DNA of 64,000 nucleotides from SAR202 cluster bacterium AC-647-P02_OGT_505m (GCA_009391195.1 VEXB01000004.1:1-64000), one strand, 5' to 3'. Shown: positions 9,231-19,383, counted from the first letter of the stretch. Notes: generated by a model from the letters alone, not told the origin. Numbers and translations: made by a program.

Positions 9231-9806
9231 CTATGAACTTGATAATCTACAGAACAATTCGTGTAGACGTGTATCGTCGGTCAATTCTGGATGGAAGGAT
9301 GTTGCCATCAGTTTGCCTTGCTTTACTGCTACAGGTTTACCGTCTTCCACCTCAGCTATTATTTCAACTTCAGGACCTACATTAGTAACGACTGGGGCAC
9401 GGATAAAAATTGCGTGAATTGGATCTCCTTCGATCGATGATACCTGTATGTCAGTTTCGAAACTGTCAACTTGCCTGCCGAAGGCATTGCGGGAAACCTC
9501 TATATTCATGAGTCCGAGAGGTTCTGGGCGCCTGTCCAGCAACTTTCTAGCAATAACAATCATTCCTGCGCAGGTACCCCAAACAGCCATCCCTTCACTT
9601 GACCTACGTTTGATGGCGTCTCTAAACCCATATATGTCCATTAACTGGACAATAGTCGTGCTTTCCCCTCCCGGTATGATCAATCCATCAAGACCCTCGA
9701 GCTGGTCAGGTAGTCTAACCTCTGACCAGTCAATTGAAATCGCGTCAAGCATTTTGCCGTGCTCTAGAAAATCGCCTTGGATAGCCAAGACTCCAATCTT
9801 CGGCAA
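9231..9806 (-). CDS. pdxT: Pyridoxal 5'-phosphate synthase glutaminase subunit
   Basis: The 191-residue class I glutaminase supplies ammonia to PdxS for PLP synthesis. It has the oxyanion segment IIPGGESTTI near residues 45-55, the nucleophile motif GTCAGMIVIA near residue 77 and the His-Glu of TSFHPELTDD near residue 170. The start is TTG, placed by a GAGG site in the end of pdxS about 9 nt upstream; the pdxS stop lies 1 nt before it. The PdxS-PdxT order and spacing match the deoxyxylulose-5-phosphate-independent vitamin B6 route. Confidence 0.95.
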   Translation of the reverse strand: MPKIGVLAIQGDFLEHGKMLDAISIDWSEVRLPDQLEGLDGLIIPGGESTTIVQLMDIYGFRDAIKRRSSEGMAVWGTCAGMIVIARKLLDRRPEPLGLMNIEVSRNAFGRQVDSFETDIQVSSIEGDPIHAIFIRAPVVTNVGPEVEIIAEVEDGKPVAVKQGKLMATSFHPELTDDTRLHELFCRLSSS

Positions 9807-9807
9807 A

Positions 9808-10707
9808 CTAGCAGCCTCTTGTTGCTAGCTGTTCAGACTCGGGCATGGTGCGAATATCTAGTCCAGGCATTGCATCTCCTAGTCCTTTTGAAACCTCCGC
9901 TAGCATGTGGGGATCGTTGAAATGTGTGGTGGCTTTCACAATGGCATCGGCCATTATGTCAGGACGTTCAGACTTAAATATTCCTGAGCCAACGAATACT
10001 CCATCAACACCTATCTGCATCATCAAGGCAGCATCCGCAGGTGTTGAAATTCCTCCTGCAGCAAAGTTTACGACTGGAAGCTCGCCACTTTCATGTATGC
10101 CTTTTACTAATTCGTAAGGCGCCTTTAAATCCCTTGCTGTAGCCATTAACTCATCCGCTTCCATGCTTTTAATGTGATTTATTTGGCCGAGTACTTTCCT
10201 AGCATGTCTTACTGCTTCAACGATGTTTCCGGAACCGGCCTCTCCTTTAGTCCTTATCATCGCGGCCCCTTCACCTATTCTCCGTAGGGCTTCTCCGAGG
10301 TCTCTGGCTCCACATACAAAAGGAACTTTAAAGTCATCTTTACTTATGTGGTTGTTTTCGTCTGCAGGGGTTAACACCTCTGACTCGTCAACGTAGTCAA
10401 CTCCTAATGCTTCAAGTACCTGGGCCTCTACAAAATGTCCTATTCGTGCCTTGGCCATGACGGGTATCGTGACTGCCTCAATGATCTCGGCAATCATTTT
10501 AGGGTCTGACATTCTCGCGACACCACCCATCTTTCTTATGTCAGAGGGCACTCTCTCCAATGCCATTACGGCCACTGCTCCCGCGTCTTCCGCGATTTTT
10601 GCTTGGTCGGGAGTGACAACGTCCATAATGACCCCCCCTTTTAGCATCTGTGCTAAGCCGGACTTTACTGTCCATGTACCTGTATCTGGTTTAGTTTCTA
10701 TAGCCAT
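9808..10707 (-). CDS. pdxS: Pyridoxal 5'-phosphate synthase lyase subunit
   Basis: The 299-residue (beta/alpha)8 subunit builds PLP from ribose 5-phosphate, glyceraldehyde 3-phosphate and ammonia. Signature segments include [35 protein letters not shown] and the glycine-rich [18 protein letters not shown] and VGSGIFKS phosphate sites. The track ORF begins at 10722, but those first codons are the ribosome site itself: GGAGG lies 6 nt before the ATG at 10707, which gives MAIETK and is the better start. The enzyme is unusually conserved, so confidence is high. It forms an operon with pdxT. Confidence 0.97.
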   Translation of the reverse strand: MAIETKPDTGTWTVKSGLAQMLKGGVIMDVVTPDQAKIAEDAGAVAVMALERVPSDIRKMGGVARMSDPKMIAEIIEAVTIPVMAKARIGHFVEAQVLEALGVDYVDESEVLTPADENNHISKDDFKVPFVCGARDLGEALRRIGEGAAMIRTKGEAGSGNIVEAVRHARKVLGQINHIKSMEADELMATARDLKAPYELVKGIHESGELPVVNFAAGGISTPADAALMMQIGVDGVFVGSGIFKSERPDIMADAIVKATTHFNDPHMLAEVSKGLGDAMPGLDIRTMPESEQLATRGC

Positions 10708-10817
10708 GTGGTTCCTCCGCATCAGAATTTATCTGGGAATGTACTTTCGAAATTATACCTGTTTATATGTCAGTCCCTCAATCAAGGACAGCTTTGGGCA
10801 AATATTAGGTGAGTCTG

Positions 10818-11843
10818 TTAATGAAATCCTTTTGCTGCAACGTACCTTGCCATGTCGATGGTTCTCAAACTATATCCCCATTCATTATCGTACCAGCCAA
10901 CAACTTTCACCATGTTGGTTCCCAGAGTGATGGTTGAAAGGCCATCAATAACGCAACTGAATTTATTCTTTCTATAGTCGGAGCTTACTAGAGGTTCAAG
11001 AGTAAAGTCTAAAATTCCATTGAGACTCCCCTCTGATGCATTTATATATGCTTGGTTAATGACGTCTGGGGTTATGCTGGATTCAAGTGTAGCGACTACG
11101 TCAGTTACAGAAACGGTTGCAGTGGGGACCCTGAAAGCCATTCCATGGACTTTACCCTCAAGGGCTGGAATGACCTGCCCAACTGCCTTAGCAGCTCCGG
11201 TAGTAGTCGGGATTATATTGGTACCTGCCGCTCTTGCTCTTCTCATATCCTTATGTCGTTTGTCTAAAACTTGCTGATCGTTTGTATAGGAATGAATCGT
11301 GGTCATCATACCGCTGATAATGCCGAATTGATCTTCAAGGACTTTCATTAGAGGTGCAACACAGTTGGTGGTACAAGATGCGTTAGAGAGTATGGAATGA
11401 GATACGGGATCATAATCTGACTCGTTGACCCCCATCACCACGGTAACATCCTCTCCTTTGGCTGGTGCTGAAATTATTACCTTTTTTGCACCAGCATCAA
11501 TATGTTGCCTGGCCTTTTCGGCATCTGTAAATTTCCCAGTGCACTCCAATACTATGTCCACGTCCAATCTGTCCCATGGAATATCTATAGGGTTTGGGCT
11601 TGACACACAGTTGATTTCCATCTCATCAACAACAAATTTATCGCTAAAAGAGGAGACGGTTCCGTCATATACTCCGTAGGTACTGTCGTACTTAAACATA
11701 TGGGCATTGGTTTCTGGATCTGCAAAACTATTTACCGCAACTACCTCCAAATCTGGGTAATTACCGTCAGCAATTCCTCGCAGGATGAGTCTACCTATTC
11801 TTCCAAATCCATTAATTCCTAGACGCGTCTTGCTACTTGTCAT
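10818..11843 (-). CDS. gap: Glyceraldehyde-3-phosphate dehydrogenase, type I
   Basis: The 341-residue NAD(P)-dependent glycolytic enzyme has the Rossmann start GINGFGRIGRLILRG, the catalytic cysteine in SNASCTTNCVAP near residue 155, the HSYTNDQQVLD segment, and the closing WYDNEWGYSLR. Length is standard. It lies 49 nt downstream of enolase on the same strand, so two lower-glycolysis genes are probably co-transcribed. A purine-rich AAAGGAAAG stretch precedes the ATG at a rather long spacing. Confidence 0.97.
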   Translation of the reverse strand: MTSSKTRLGINGFGRIGRLILRGIADGNYPDLEVVAVNSFADPETNAHMFKYDSTYGVYDGTVSSFSDKFVVDEMEINCVSSPNPIDIPWDRLDVDIVLECTGKFTDAEKARQHIDAGAKKVIISAPAKGEDVTVVMGVNESDYDPVSHSILSNASCTTNCVAPLMKVLEDQFGIISGMMTTIHSYTNDQQVLDKRHKDMRRARAAGTNIIPTTTGAAKAVGQVIPALEGKVHGMAFRVPTATVSVTDVVATLESSITPDVINQAYINASEGSLNGILDFTLEPLVSSDYRKNKFSCVIDGLSTITLGTNMVKVVGWYDNEWGYSLRTIDMARYVAAKGFH

Positions 11844-11892
11844 TATTTTTGTCTACTTTCCTTTTAGTTCCTTTGATAAAAACATTGGAGGT

Positions 11893-13185
11893 TCAACCTA
11901 AGTATTTCTTGTAAATGTCTATGCCGGCATATATTGCTTCACTTCCGAGTTCTTCTTCAATTCTGAGCAACTGATTGTACTTTGCAGTTCTTTCACCTCT
12001 TGCAGGTGCCCCGGTTTTGATTTGCCCGACATTCGTACCCACAGAGAGGTCTGCTATCACGGAATCCTCAGTTTCTCCTGATCTGTGACTCATCACCATA
12101 CCCCATCCGGCTGATCTAGCAATTTCGATGGCCGTCAGTGTCTCACTTAGTGTTCCTATTTGATTCGGCTTTACAAGTACAGCGTTACCACACTTTTGTT
12201 TTACACCTTTAGAAATGCGTCTCGGATTCGTTGTTAATAAGTCGTCTCCAACTAGTTGTACAGAGGAACCTATAGAGGCAGTCATTTCCCGCCAATCATC
12301 CCATTCGTCCTCTGAAAGACCATCCTCTATGCTGACAATGGGATATTGATTTACCCAACTTTTGTATATATTAGACAATTCTTTTCCTGTGACGGTCCTG
12401 TTTTCACGTTGAAGTGAGTAATTGGAAGTTTCCTCGTCGAAGAGTTCCGCAGCGGCTGTGTCCAATGCTATAAAAAATTGTTTACCAGGTTCGTAGTTTG
12501 CTTTCTCTATTGCGTCCATTATTAAATCTATAGCGGCTTGGTTTGAGGGAAGAGAAGGTGCAAATCCACCTTCGTCTCCAACAGTTGTTTGCATTCGGTT
12601 TTTTTTCAATATGTCCAGCAGTGAGTAGTAGACTTCGCAACCAGCTCTCATTGCTTCAGTAAAACTTTCAAATCCTGCGGGCACCACCATGAATTCTTGA
12701 ACGTCGGTAGAATTTTCTGCGTGGCGCCCTCCGTTAATGATGTTCAACATAGGAACTGGGAGAATATATTTTCCCGTATTATTGATGTGTTGATAAAGAG
12801 GAGTTTTACTACTCAGAGCCGCAGCTTTGGCAGTGGCAAGGGATACTGCGAGAGTGGAGTTGGCTCCTACATTACTTTTATTTTCTGTACCGTCAATTTC
12901 CACAATTTTTTTATCTATTTCTTCTTGACTCGAGGCATCCATCCCTTTAACTGCTGGAAATATCAAGGAATTTATGTTTTCAACAGCTGAAAGCACGCCC
13001 TTACCCCTAAACCGGGTTGGGTCTCCGTCTCTAAGTTCATGGGCTTCATATATTCCCGTACTTGCTCCAGATGGGGCAGCTGATCTACCAACTGATCCAT
13101 CTGACAATCTTACGTCAGCTTCGACCGTTGGGTTACCTCTTGAATCCAAAATTTCCCTGGCCCTTATCTCTTGTATGTATGTCAT
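11893..13185 (-). CDS. eno: Enolase
   Basis: The 430-residue product should interconvert 2-phosphoglycerate and phosphoenolpyruvate with magnesium. Clear family segments are AREILDSRGNPTVEADV at the N-terminus, SGASTGIYEAHELRDGD, the metal-binding ALDTAAAE, SIEDGLSEDEWDDW and LVGDDLLTTNP regions, the active-site lysine in VLVKPNQIGT near residue 340, and MSHRSGETEDS. The start overlaps the stop of the upstream LOG-like gene by 4 nt (ATGA), indicating coupling. Confidence 0.98.
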   Translation of the reverse strand: MTYIQEIRAREILDSRGNPTVEADVRLSDGSVGRSAAPSGASTGIYEAHELRDGDPTRFRGKGVLSAVENINSLIFPAVKGMDASSQEEIDKKIVEIDGTENKSNVGANSTLAVSLATAKAAALSSKTPLYQHINNTGKYILPVPMLNIINGGRHAENSTDVQEFMVVPAGFESFTEAMRAGCEVYYSLLDILKKNRMQTTVGDEGGFAPSLPSNQAAIDLIMDAIEKANYEPGKQFFIALDTAAAELFDEETSNYSLQRENRTVTGKELSNIYKSWVNQYPIVSIEDGLSEDEWDDWREMTASIGSSVQLVGDDLLTTNPRRISKGVKQKCGNAVLVKPNQIGTLSETLTAIEIARSAGWGMVMSHRSGETEDSVIADLSVGTNVGQIKTGAPARGERTAKYNQLLRIEEELGSEAIYAGIDIYKKYLG

Positions 13186-13673
13186 CGATTCTCACATTTA
13201 TTTAGTCTTTTGTTAGCTAGTAGTAATGCCGTTTCCACTGCCTGTGATGGAGTGTTACACAAATGTAGGGAATTATCTTCACTACCTTCTCTATTAAAAC
13301 TCCAAGTGTTCAGGCCAACAACTGGGATTTCATCTGATAGAGCATGACCGATCTCTGAAAGTGTGCCATAGGCGCCTCCAATTGCTATGACGGCGAGGCC
13401 CGATCTCACTACTATTAAATTTCGGGCATGTCCTAGGCCTGTACATATTGGGGTATCTATCCAGGGGTTAGCTTCATCTGTATTGAGTCCAGGTAAAATT
13501 CCGATTGTACTTCCACCTGCATTACTGGCACCTTTGCATACCGCTTCCATAACACCTCCCATACCTCCGCAAACCACGGTTGCACCTGATTCTGCAAGTA
13601 GTTTTCCGACTTCCTCGGCTAGTGAGTAATTCTTGTGCGACGCGTTGCTTTCACCGATGATTGATATGAGCAA
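13182..13673 (-). CDS. TIGR00725/LOG-like Rossmann-fold protein
   Basis: This 163-residue protein has the glycine-rich nucleotide-binding pattern of the TIGR00725 family: IIGESNASHKNY at the start, ATVVCGGMGGVMEAVCKGA near residues 33-51, GILPGLNTDEANPWID near 58-73 and AIGGAYGTLSEIGHAL near residue 97. The GGxGTxxE-type motif is shared with LOG phosphoribohydrolases and molybdenum cofactor carrier proteins. The exact substrate is unknown. It is translationally coupled to enolase. Confidence 0.75.
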   Translation of the reverse strand: MLISIIGESNASHKNYSLAEEVGKLLAESGATVVCGGMGGVMEAVCKGASNAGGSTIGILPGLNTDEANPWIDTPICTGLGHARNLIVVRSGLAVIAIGGAYGTLSEIGHALSDEIPVVGLNTWSFNREGSEDNSLHLCNTPSQAVETALLLANKRLNKCENR

Positions 13674-13796
13674 TTTTAACCAGAACTTTGGAAATTAAAT
13701 CGGACGAGATTATAAGATTGTAAATATTGCAAAACTGAGTACACCGGCGAATCAAAGGCTTGGTATTTCAGTGGATTATATACAGGGTGTAAATAT

Positions 13797-14621
13797 ATGG
13801 AAACTATACTAATCACTGGAGCTTCTTCAGGTATCGGCCGACTTTCAGCGATTCATCTTGCAGAGAAAGGTCATCAGGTAGTTATAGCTGCTAGAAATAT
13901 GGATCGATTAGAAGAGACGGTGCATCAGGTGCCTAGCGTGGCTCACAACATTCATCCCTATATGATGGACGTAAGTGATTCTAATAGCGTCAATAACACG
14001 GCGAATCTGATATTAGAAGACTGGGGGCATATTGATGTTCTTGTGAATAATGCGGGTTATGGATTGAGAGGACCCTTGGAATTATTGGAGGCACAAGAAA
14101 TTCAGGAACAGTTTCAGACAAACGTTTTTGGGTTGATGGAATTAACAAGGTTATTTATTCCGGAAATGAGAAAACGCTGTAGAGGTAAAATCATCAATAT
14201 CAGTTCAGTTGTAGGTAGAATGCCCCTCCCATTCAATGGGGCTTATTCAGCAAGCAAATTTGCTCTTGAAGGGTTGTCTGAGAACCTGCGATTAGAGCTT
14301 GCCCCTTTCGGTATATCCGTATCAATAATAGAACCAGGTTATTTTGATACTGCCTTTGTTACCAATCAAACAAAAGGTATTCATTCAGAGGAGACTGAGT
14401 CTCCTTATAAGTCTTATCAGGATAAGTATCTACATCGGCAAAATACTTTTGGCCGGCCGGCCAAAGCAAACAAAGTTGCCGTTACTATTGGTAACGTGAT
14501 TGCATCTAAATCACCCAAATTGAGATATTTGGTTGGGGTCGATGCCCATTATGCAATGTTTTTAAAAGCTATTATCCCAGACCGGTTATTCAACTATATT
14601 CTAGGGAAAATATTGATGTAG
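13797..14621 (+). CDS. Short-chain dehydrogenase/reductase
   Basis: This 274-residue classical SDR shows the cofactor loop TGASSGIGRLSA at residues 7-18, the NNAGYG motif near residue 86, catalytic Ser in INISSVVGRMP near residue 137 and YSASKFALEG near residue 154. The AARNMDRLEE segment with an Arg after the second strand suggests NADP(H) preference. The substrate cannot be told. It stands alone on the plus strand and converges on mdh across a perfect inverted repeat. Confidence 0.85.
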   Translation: METILITGASSGIGRLSAIHLAEKGHQVVIAARNMDRLEETVHQVPSVAHNIHPYMMDVSDSNSVNNTANLILEDWGHIDVLVNNAGYGLRGPLELLEAQEIQEQFQTNVFGLMELTRLFIPEMRKRCRGKIINISSVVGRMPLPFNGAYSASKFALEGLSENLRLELAPFGISVSIIEPGYFDTAFVTNQTKGIHSEETESPYKSYQDKYLHRQNTFGRPAKANKVAVTIGNVIASKSPKLRYLVGVDAHYAMFLKAIIPDRLFNYILGKILM

Positions 14622-14622
14622 G

Positions 14623-14660
14623 AGAATGTAAGGACGTTGGAGATATAGTCCTTACATTCT
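14623..14660. terminator. Perfect 13-bp inverted repeat between convergent SDR and mdh
   Basis: AGAATGTAAGGAC and its exact reverse complement flank a 12-nt loop in the 46-nt gap between two convergent genes. A bidirectional terminator is the simplest reading, though neither side has a clear T-run. Confidence 0.6.
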
Positions 14661-14667
14661 ACTAAGA

Positions 14668-15600
14668 CTATTCAGCCTGAGCCATAACATCTATTAGTTC
14701 TTGAACAGCTTCTGCGGATCGTTTCAATTCACTATGCTCTTCTTCGTTGAGTTTAAGCTCCACAATTTCCTCGGCTCCACCAGATCCTAGTTTCACGGGA
14801 ACTCCGACATATAAATTGTTTATTCCGTAATGGCCTTGCAGATACGCTGTACATGGGAGTATTTCTTTTTTATCAAAAAGTATTGCTTCCACCATCTGTA
14901 CAATTGATGCGGAGGGCGCATAGTATGCGCTACCGGTTTTGAGCAAGTTGACTATTTCTGCACCTCCATCACGTGCTCTTTGTACTATCTCTTCGAGTCT
15001 TTCAGGCTCAATTAATTGACTAACCGGAGTTCCTGCTACGTTGGTACTCTCTACTACTGGCACCATAGTGTCTCCGTGGCCACCTAGGACGTAAGCAGAG
15101 ACAGAATCCACAGACACGTTAAGTTCTTGTGCAAGAAAACTTCTATACCGGGCGGTGTCCAATATTCCTGCCATGCCTACAACCCTTTCAGAAGGGAACC
15201 CACTGACTTTGAGTGCCTGCTGCGCCATTGCGTCCAGAGGATTAGTAACTATGACGTGAACGCTATCGGGAGAATACTTAGAGGTCTCCGAAACGACGCT
15301 TGATACAATTTTCTGATTGGTTAGAAGTAAATCATCCCTACTCATTCCCGGTTTTCTTGCTATCCCTGATGTTACTACTACGACATCCGAATCAGCAGTT
15401 TCTTCGTATGTATTCGTCCCCAATATTTGAGCATCGGAACCTAGAATTGGGCCTGATTCAAGCATGTCGAGAGCTTTTCCCTGAGGCAATCCATCCACTA
15501 TGTCAACTAACACAACATCTGCATAGCCGCGATCAAAAATTCTTTGGGCTGCTGTCGCTCCCACATTCCCAGCACCAACAATTGTTACCTTGCTTCTCAT
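14668..15600 (-). CDS. mdh: Malate dehydrogenase
   Basis: The 310-residue NAD-dependent enzyme of the LDH-like MDH class has [16 protein letters not shown] at residues 4-19, an Asp ending the second strand ([16 protein letters not shown]) that favours NAD, the substrate arginines in [12 protein letters not shown] near residue 82, and the catalytic histidine in [11 protein letters not shown] near residue 175. It interconverts malate and oxaloacetate. The pyruvate-type carboxyltransferase gene lies 120 nt upstream on the same strand, which suggests that oxaloacetate made there is passed to this enzyme. Confidence 0.95.
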   Translation of the reverse strand: MRSKVTIVGAGNVGATAAQRIFDRGYADVVLVDIVDGLPQGKALDMLESGPILGSDAQILGTNTYEETADSDVVVVTSGIARKPGMSRDDLLLTNQKIVSSVVSETSKYSPDSVHVIVTNPLDAMAQQALKVSGFPSERVVGMAGILDTARYRSFLAQELNVSVDSVSAYVLGGHGDTMVPVVESTNVAGTPVSQLIEPERLEEIVQRARDGGAEIVNLLKTGSAYYAPSASIVQMVEAILFDKKEILPCTAYLQGHYGINNLYVGVPVKLGSGGAEEIVELKLNEEEHSELKRSAEAVQELIDVMAQAE

Positions 15601-15721
15601 ATTTCCCCTTTCCTTGGATTAACTTATTACTGAAACGTTGTTATTCAATAACTATCAATAACATACACTAGCGGATAGGTAAGAGTGAATACTGGGAATG
15701 CATGATTACTGATTAGAGCTG

Positions 15722-17578
15722 CTAGGACAGAACAATTAGTACATCACCCTTTACAACAGTTGCACCTTCTGTGACCTGCAGTTTCTGGACGGTGCCTGTG
15801 GCGGGTGACGGTAGAGTATTTTCCATTTTCATCGCTTCAAGAATTGCGACAGGTTCTCCAACTTTAACTTCGTCCCCTTCCTCAACTAAATACCTCAACA
15901 AAATTCCGGGCATGGGGGACACAAGAGATTCTCCATTGTTTGTAACTGAATCTTTAGAACTTGGCTCCTTGAAATCTGGTGCAATTTTCTCCTGGTTAAT
16001 TCCTTCCGACTGATTAACCATAGGGACTATTTGACCAGGGGGCACATCTGCTGGATCAACTTCAACTTTGAAATATTCATTTTCTACAAAAACATTAAAA
16101 GTTTTTGTCAATTGACTTTTTGGAGGGTATTGATCTCTAGGTTGGGGAATTATGGCTACAGGTTCAGAATCAAATCCGGGTTTCATTTCTTCAGGCATCT
16201 GGTCGAGTCCGTGTTTGATCCTGAGGAATTTTAAACCAGTGGTTGGGTAGAGGGCATATATTAATACATCATCTATATTATCTGTGATGTCAGCAATCTC
16301 CGACTTTGCTTTTTCCATTTCAGGGTCTAATAGGTTTGCGGGGCGCTCATGAATAACAGGGCTCCCTTTCTTATAATCCTTCAGAACCGTTTTAGCTATT
16401 TCAGGATCAATAACTGAAGGAGGCCTACCATACATTCCGTAAACATATTCTTTGACCTGTCCAGAGATCATCTCGTACTTTCCGAATAGTACATTGCTAA
16501 CGGACTGAGAGCCGATCATTTGGCTCATTGGAGTTACTAATGGCGGATATCCAAGGTCTTTTCTTGTTCTGGGGATTTCTTCCAGAACTTCATCCAATTT
16601 GTCTATGGCGTCTGCTTCCCTAAGCTGTGACAGTAAATTGCTAGCCATCCCACCGGGTATCTGGTGGCTTAGGACCTTTGCATCGATAACAGCTGCCTTT
16701 GGGCTTTCCAAATGGTGTCGGTACTTCGGAAGGATCGATTCGAGTTGATCTCCCAATTGAAGAAGTTGTTCTAAGTCCAGCTTAGGGTCATATGGAGTGC
16801 CGCTGAGGGTAACAACCAGAGGTTCGACTGCAGGTTGAGAGGTACGTAAGGCCAAGGGAGCAAGAGATGTATCAACCACGTCTATACCAGCTTCTATAGC
16901 CTTTAAGACACTCATTGACGCCATTCCGCTCGTATAGTGTGAGTGTAACTGAAGCGGTACGGAGATTTTGCTTTTGAGGCCCTTTACAAGATTATAGGCA
17001 TCATATGGCGCTAGTAGTCCTGCCATATCTTTGATGCATATACTGTCGGCTCCCATGGATTCAAACAACTCAGCTTTGGAAAGATAGTAGTCCAAGCTGT
17101 AGATAGGGCCACCCATTTTTCCGGATTCAGTGACTGAGTAGCAAAGGGTCATCTGAAGATGTTTTCCAGTCTTCTTAACAGACTCAGCAGCTTTGCTGAG
17201 ATTCCATTCGTCATTCAAAGCATCAAACACCCTGAAAACGTCAATGCCATTTTCTGATGATCTCTCCACGAACTCTTGGACCACATCGTCAGCGTAAGTT
17301 CTGTAACCGACTAAAGATTGGCCTCTTAGAAGCATGGAAAGTGGTGTGTTGGGCATCAACTCTTTGAATTTTCTGAGGCGATCCCAGGGATCTTCGCCAA
17401 GAAAACGAGTTGCTGTGTCAAAAGTTGCCCCTCCCCAAACCTCCATGGAATGAAAGCCTATTTGGTCCATCGCAGCGGCCATTGGCTCCATATCTTCCAT
17501 TCTTAGTCGGGTGGCAAGCAAGCTTTGATGTCCGTCTCTGAAAGTAGTGTCTGTTATTTTTATGGGGCTTTGAGTCAT
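15722..17578 (-). CDS. Pyruvate/oxaloacetate carboxyltransferase (5S/PycB/OadA-type) fused to a biotinyl domain
   Basis: This 618-residue protein starts with the carboxyltransferase TIM barrel: DTTFRDGHQSLLATRLR near residues 10-26, the metal-site LHSHYTSGMASM near residue 213 and a CIKDMAGLL segment near residue 180. After a linker comes a C-terminal biotinyl domain with VAILEAMKMENTLPSPATG near residue 585, whose lysine carries biotin. There is no biotin carboxylase domain. Such proteins are pyruvate carboxylase subunit B, oxaloacetate decarboxylase alpha, or the 5S plus 1.3S parts of transcarboxylase. The adjacent 12S-type carboxyltransferase and small subunit make transcarboxylase a serious option. 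Confidence 0.9.
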   Translation of the reverse strand: MTQSPIKITDTTFRDGHQSLLATRLRMEDMEPMAAAMDQIGFHSMEVWGGATFDTATRFLGEDPWDRLRKFKELMPNTPLSMLLRGQSLVGYRTYADDVVQEFVERSSENGIDVFRVFDALNDEWNLSKAAESVKKTGKHLQMTLCYSVTESGKMGGPIYSLDYYLSKAELFESMGADSICIKDMAGLLAPYDAYNLVKGLKSKISVPLQLHSHYTSGMASMSVLKAIEAGIDVVDTSLAPLALRTSQPAVEPLVVTLSGTPYDPKLDLEQLLQLGDQLESILPKYRHHLESPKAAVIDAKVLSHQIPGGMASNLLSQLREADAIDKLDEVLEEIPRTRKDLGYPPLVTPMSQMIGSQSVSNVLFGKYEMISGQVKEYVYGMYGRPPSVIDPEIAKTVLKDYKKGSPVIHERPANLLDPEMEKAKSEIADITDNIDDVLIYALYPTTGLKFLRIKHGLDQMPEEMKPGFDSEPVAIIPQPRDQYPPKSQLTKTFNVFVENEYFKVEVDPADVPPGQIVPMVNQSEGINQEKIAPDFKEPSSKDSVTNNGESLVSPMPGILLRYLVEEGDEVKVGEPVAILEAMKMENTLPSPATGTVQKLQVTEGATVVKGDVLIVLS

Positions 17579-17590
17579 TTCATGATCCAG

Positions 17591-17824
17591 TTAAAAGTTA
17601 TATGTTGATGTCCTGTTCCAGCCCATCGACTTTCTTGTGTATGCCAGAGGTAAAGACCCCTTTAGGGATACTTTCCAAGGGGGGAGAGAAAGAGAAGTTT
17701 TAAATTGTGGTTTGGTTTCGTCGCCCAGGTATGCATTTACGGCAGCGACTATGGCGGCGATTTGAGCTTGTTTTGGTTTGCGATCTGAGCTTCGTGTAGA
17801 CGGTGGTGTTCTTGAATGTCTCAA
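17591..17824 (-). CDS. Small carboxylase epsilon/gamma-like subunit
   Basis: This 77-residue ORF starts with TTG overlapping the stop of the upstream carboxyltransferase gene and ends 12 nt before the next carboxyltransferase. Residues 20-33 ([14 protein letters not shown]) form the alanine-rich helix seen in small epsilon or OadG-type C-terminal subunits of acyl-CoA carboxylases and decarboxylases, followed by a PPWKVS tryptophan segment also typical of them. No membrane helix is present, which argues against a sodium-pumping gamma subunit. The family match is by motif only. Confidence 0.6.
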   Translation of the reverse strand: MRHSRTPPSTRSSDRKPKQAQIAAIVAAVNAYLGDETKPQFKTSLSLPPWKVSLKGSLPLAYTRKSMGWNRTSTYNF

Positions 17825-19383
17825 AGAGGTATGCTCCCGTGCTTTTTGGGGGGTAGAGTTTCTCTTTTGTTTTCTAACATCTGTAGAGCTCTTATTATTT
17901 TTCTCCTAGTTTTGGAAGGCTCTATAACGTCATCGATGTATCCTCTACTAGCAGCGATATATGGATTCATGAGGCTATTCTCATATTCATTGACTAATTC
18001 TTTTCGTTTTTCCTCAGCATCTTCGGAATCCTTGAGAATGGACCTGTGGATAATGTTAACTGCACCCTCCGCACCCATTACTGCTACCTGCCCCGTTGGC
18101 CATGAGTAATTCACGTCACCTCGCAGACTTTTGCTACTCATTACGATGTATGCGCCTCCGTATGCTTTACGGGTGAGAACGCTTATCTTCGGCACGGTAG
18201 CTTCCGCATAAGCAAATATTAATTTTGCACCGTGTCTTATTATTCCGCCATGTTCTTGGGATGTGCCAGGTAGGAATCCTGGCACATCTATAAAGGTTAT
18301 GATTGGTATGTTAAAAGCGTCACAAAATCTGACAAAGCGTGCGGCTTTTACGGAAGCATCTATATCCAAAACTCCGGCAAATTGATTCGGCTGCTGAGCC
18401 ACTATTCCAACAGTGTTTCCATTCATTCTTGAAAACCCTACAAGAACGTTTCCTGCAAAATTCTGATGAACTTGCATAAAGTTTTTTGAGTCCACCACGG
18501 CTTCAATTACATCTAGCATGTTGTAAGGGTGGTTGGAATTATCTGGAATAATGGTATTAAGTGACTCATCATCCCTTTCAGGATCGTCTGTGGAGACTAT
18601 GGGAAGGGGGTTTTCCATGTTGTTTTGAGGTAGGAAACTAAGAAGTTCCCTTACTCGTAAGATGCAATTGTTTTCATTGTCATCCAGAAAATGGGCAACT
18701 CCACTTTTCGCTGTATGAGCTTCCGCTCCTCCGAGTTGTTCGTGAGAGACTTCTTCACCAGTAACCGACTTTATGACATCAGGGCCAGTTATATACATCT
18801 GGCCTACGCCTTTTACCATAAATATGAAATCTGTTAGGGCAGGGGAGTAGGTTGCGCCACCAGCCGCAGGACCGAGCATGACTGATATTTGAGGAATGAC
18901 CCCTGAAGCTAGTACGTTTCGGTTGAATATGTCGCCGTACCCCGCGAGGCTGTCAATTCCTTCCTGGATTCGTGCTCCCCCTGAGTCGATAAGACCTACG
19001 ATGGGTGCCCCGTTTTCCATGGCCATATCCATGACTTTACATATCTTATTGGCAACTACTTCAGAGAGGGAGCCCCCAAAAACCGTGAAATCTTGAGAGT
19101 ATACGAATGTAAGTCTTCCGTTTACCTTACCGTACCCGGTGACAACAGCGTCACCAAGGTATTGTTGCTTGTCGAGACCGAAATTCGTGGAGCGATGGAT
19201 TACAAAAGGATCAAGCTCTTCGAAGGACCCTGGGTCAAGGAGAAGATCTAAGCGTTCTCTTGCCGTAAGCTTTCCGCGGCTGTGTTGTGCTTCAATCCTT
19301 CGAGTCCCTCCTCCTTGAAGGCTTTTTTCTCGGAGTTGCAACAGTTCATCTCTTTTCTGTTCAGTTGGTCCTTGAGATGTCAT
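17821..19383 (-). CDS. Acyl-CoA carboxyltransferase (propionyl/methylmalonyl-CoA type, 12S-like)
   Basis: The 520-residue protein belongs to the AccD5/PccB/MmdA/12S family. It has [19 protein letters not shown] near residues 40-58, the crotonase-like [17 protein letters not shown] near residue 123, [13 protein letters not shown], and in the second half [22 protein letters not shown] near residue 385 and [10 protein letters not shown] near residue 425. The track ORF begins 27 codons earlier, but GGAGA at a proper distance before the ATG at 19383 gives [12 protein letters not shown], the usual family start. Biotin and biotin carboxylase must come from elsewhere; the next gene but one carries a biotinyl domain. 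Confidence 0.92.
   Translation of the reverse strand: MTSQGPTEQKRDELLQLREKSLQGGGTRRIEAQHSRGKLTARERLDLLLDPGSFEELDPFVIHRSTNFGLDKQQYLGDAVVTGYGKVNGRLTFVYSQDFTVFGGSLSEVVANKICKVMDMAMENGAPIVGLIDSGGARIQEGIDSLAGYGDIFNRNVLASGVIPQISVMLGPAAGGATYSPALTDFIFMVKGVGQMYITGPDVIKSVTGEEVSHEQLGGAEAHTAKSGVAHFLDDNENNCILRVRELLSFLPQNNMENPLPIVSTDDPERDDESLNTIIPDNSNHPYNMLDVIEAVVDSKNFMQVHQNFAGNVLVGFSRMNGNTVGIVAQQPNQFAGVLDIDASVKAARFVRFCDAFNIPIITFIDVPGFLPGTSQEHGGIIRHGAKLIFAYAEATVPKISVLTRKAYGGAYIVMSSKSLRGDVNYSWPTGQVAVMGAEGAVNIIHRSILKDSEDAEEKRKELVNEYENSLMNPYIAASRGYIDDVIEPSKTRRKIIRALQMLENKRETLPPKKHGSIPL

Noticed and set aside
15722-19383. Sodium-pumping decarboxylase (OadABG/MmdABCDE)
   Set aside because: No membrane beta subunit is present, and the small subunit has no membrane helix.
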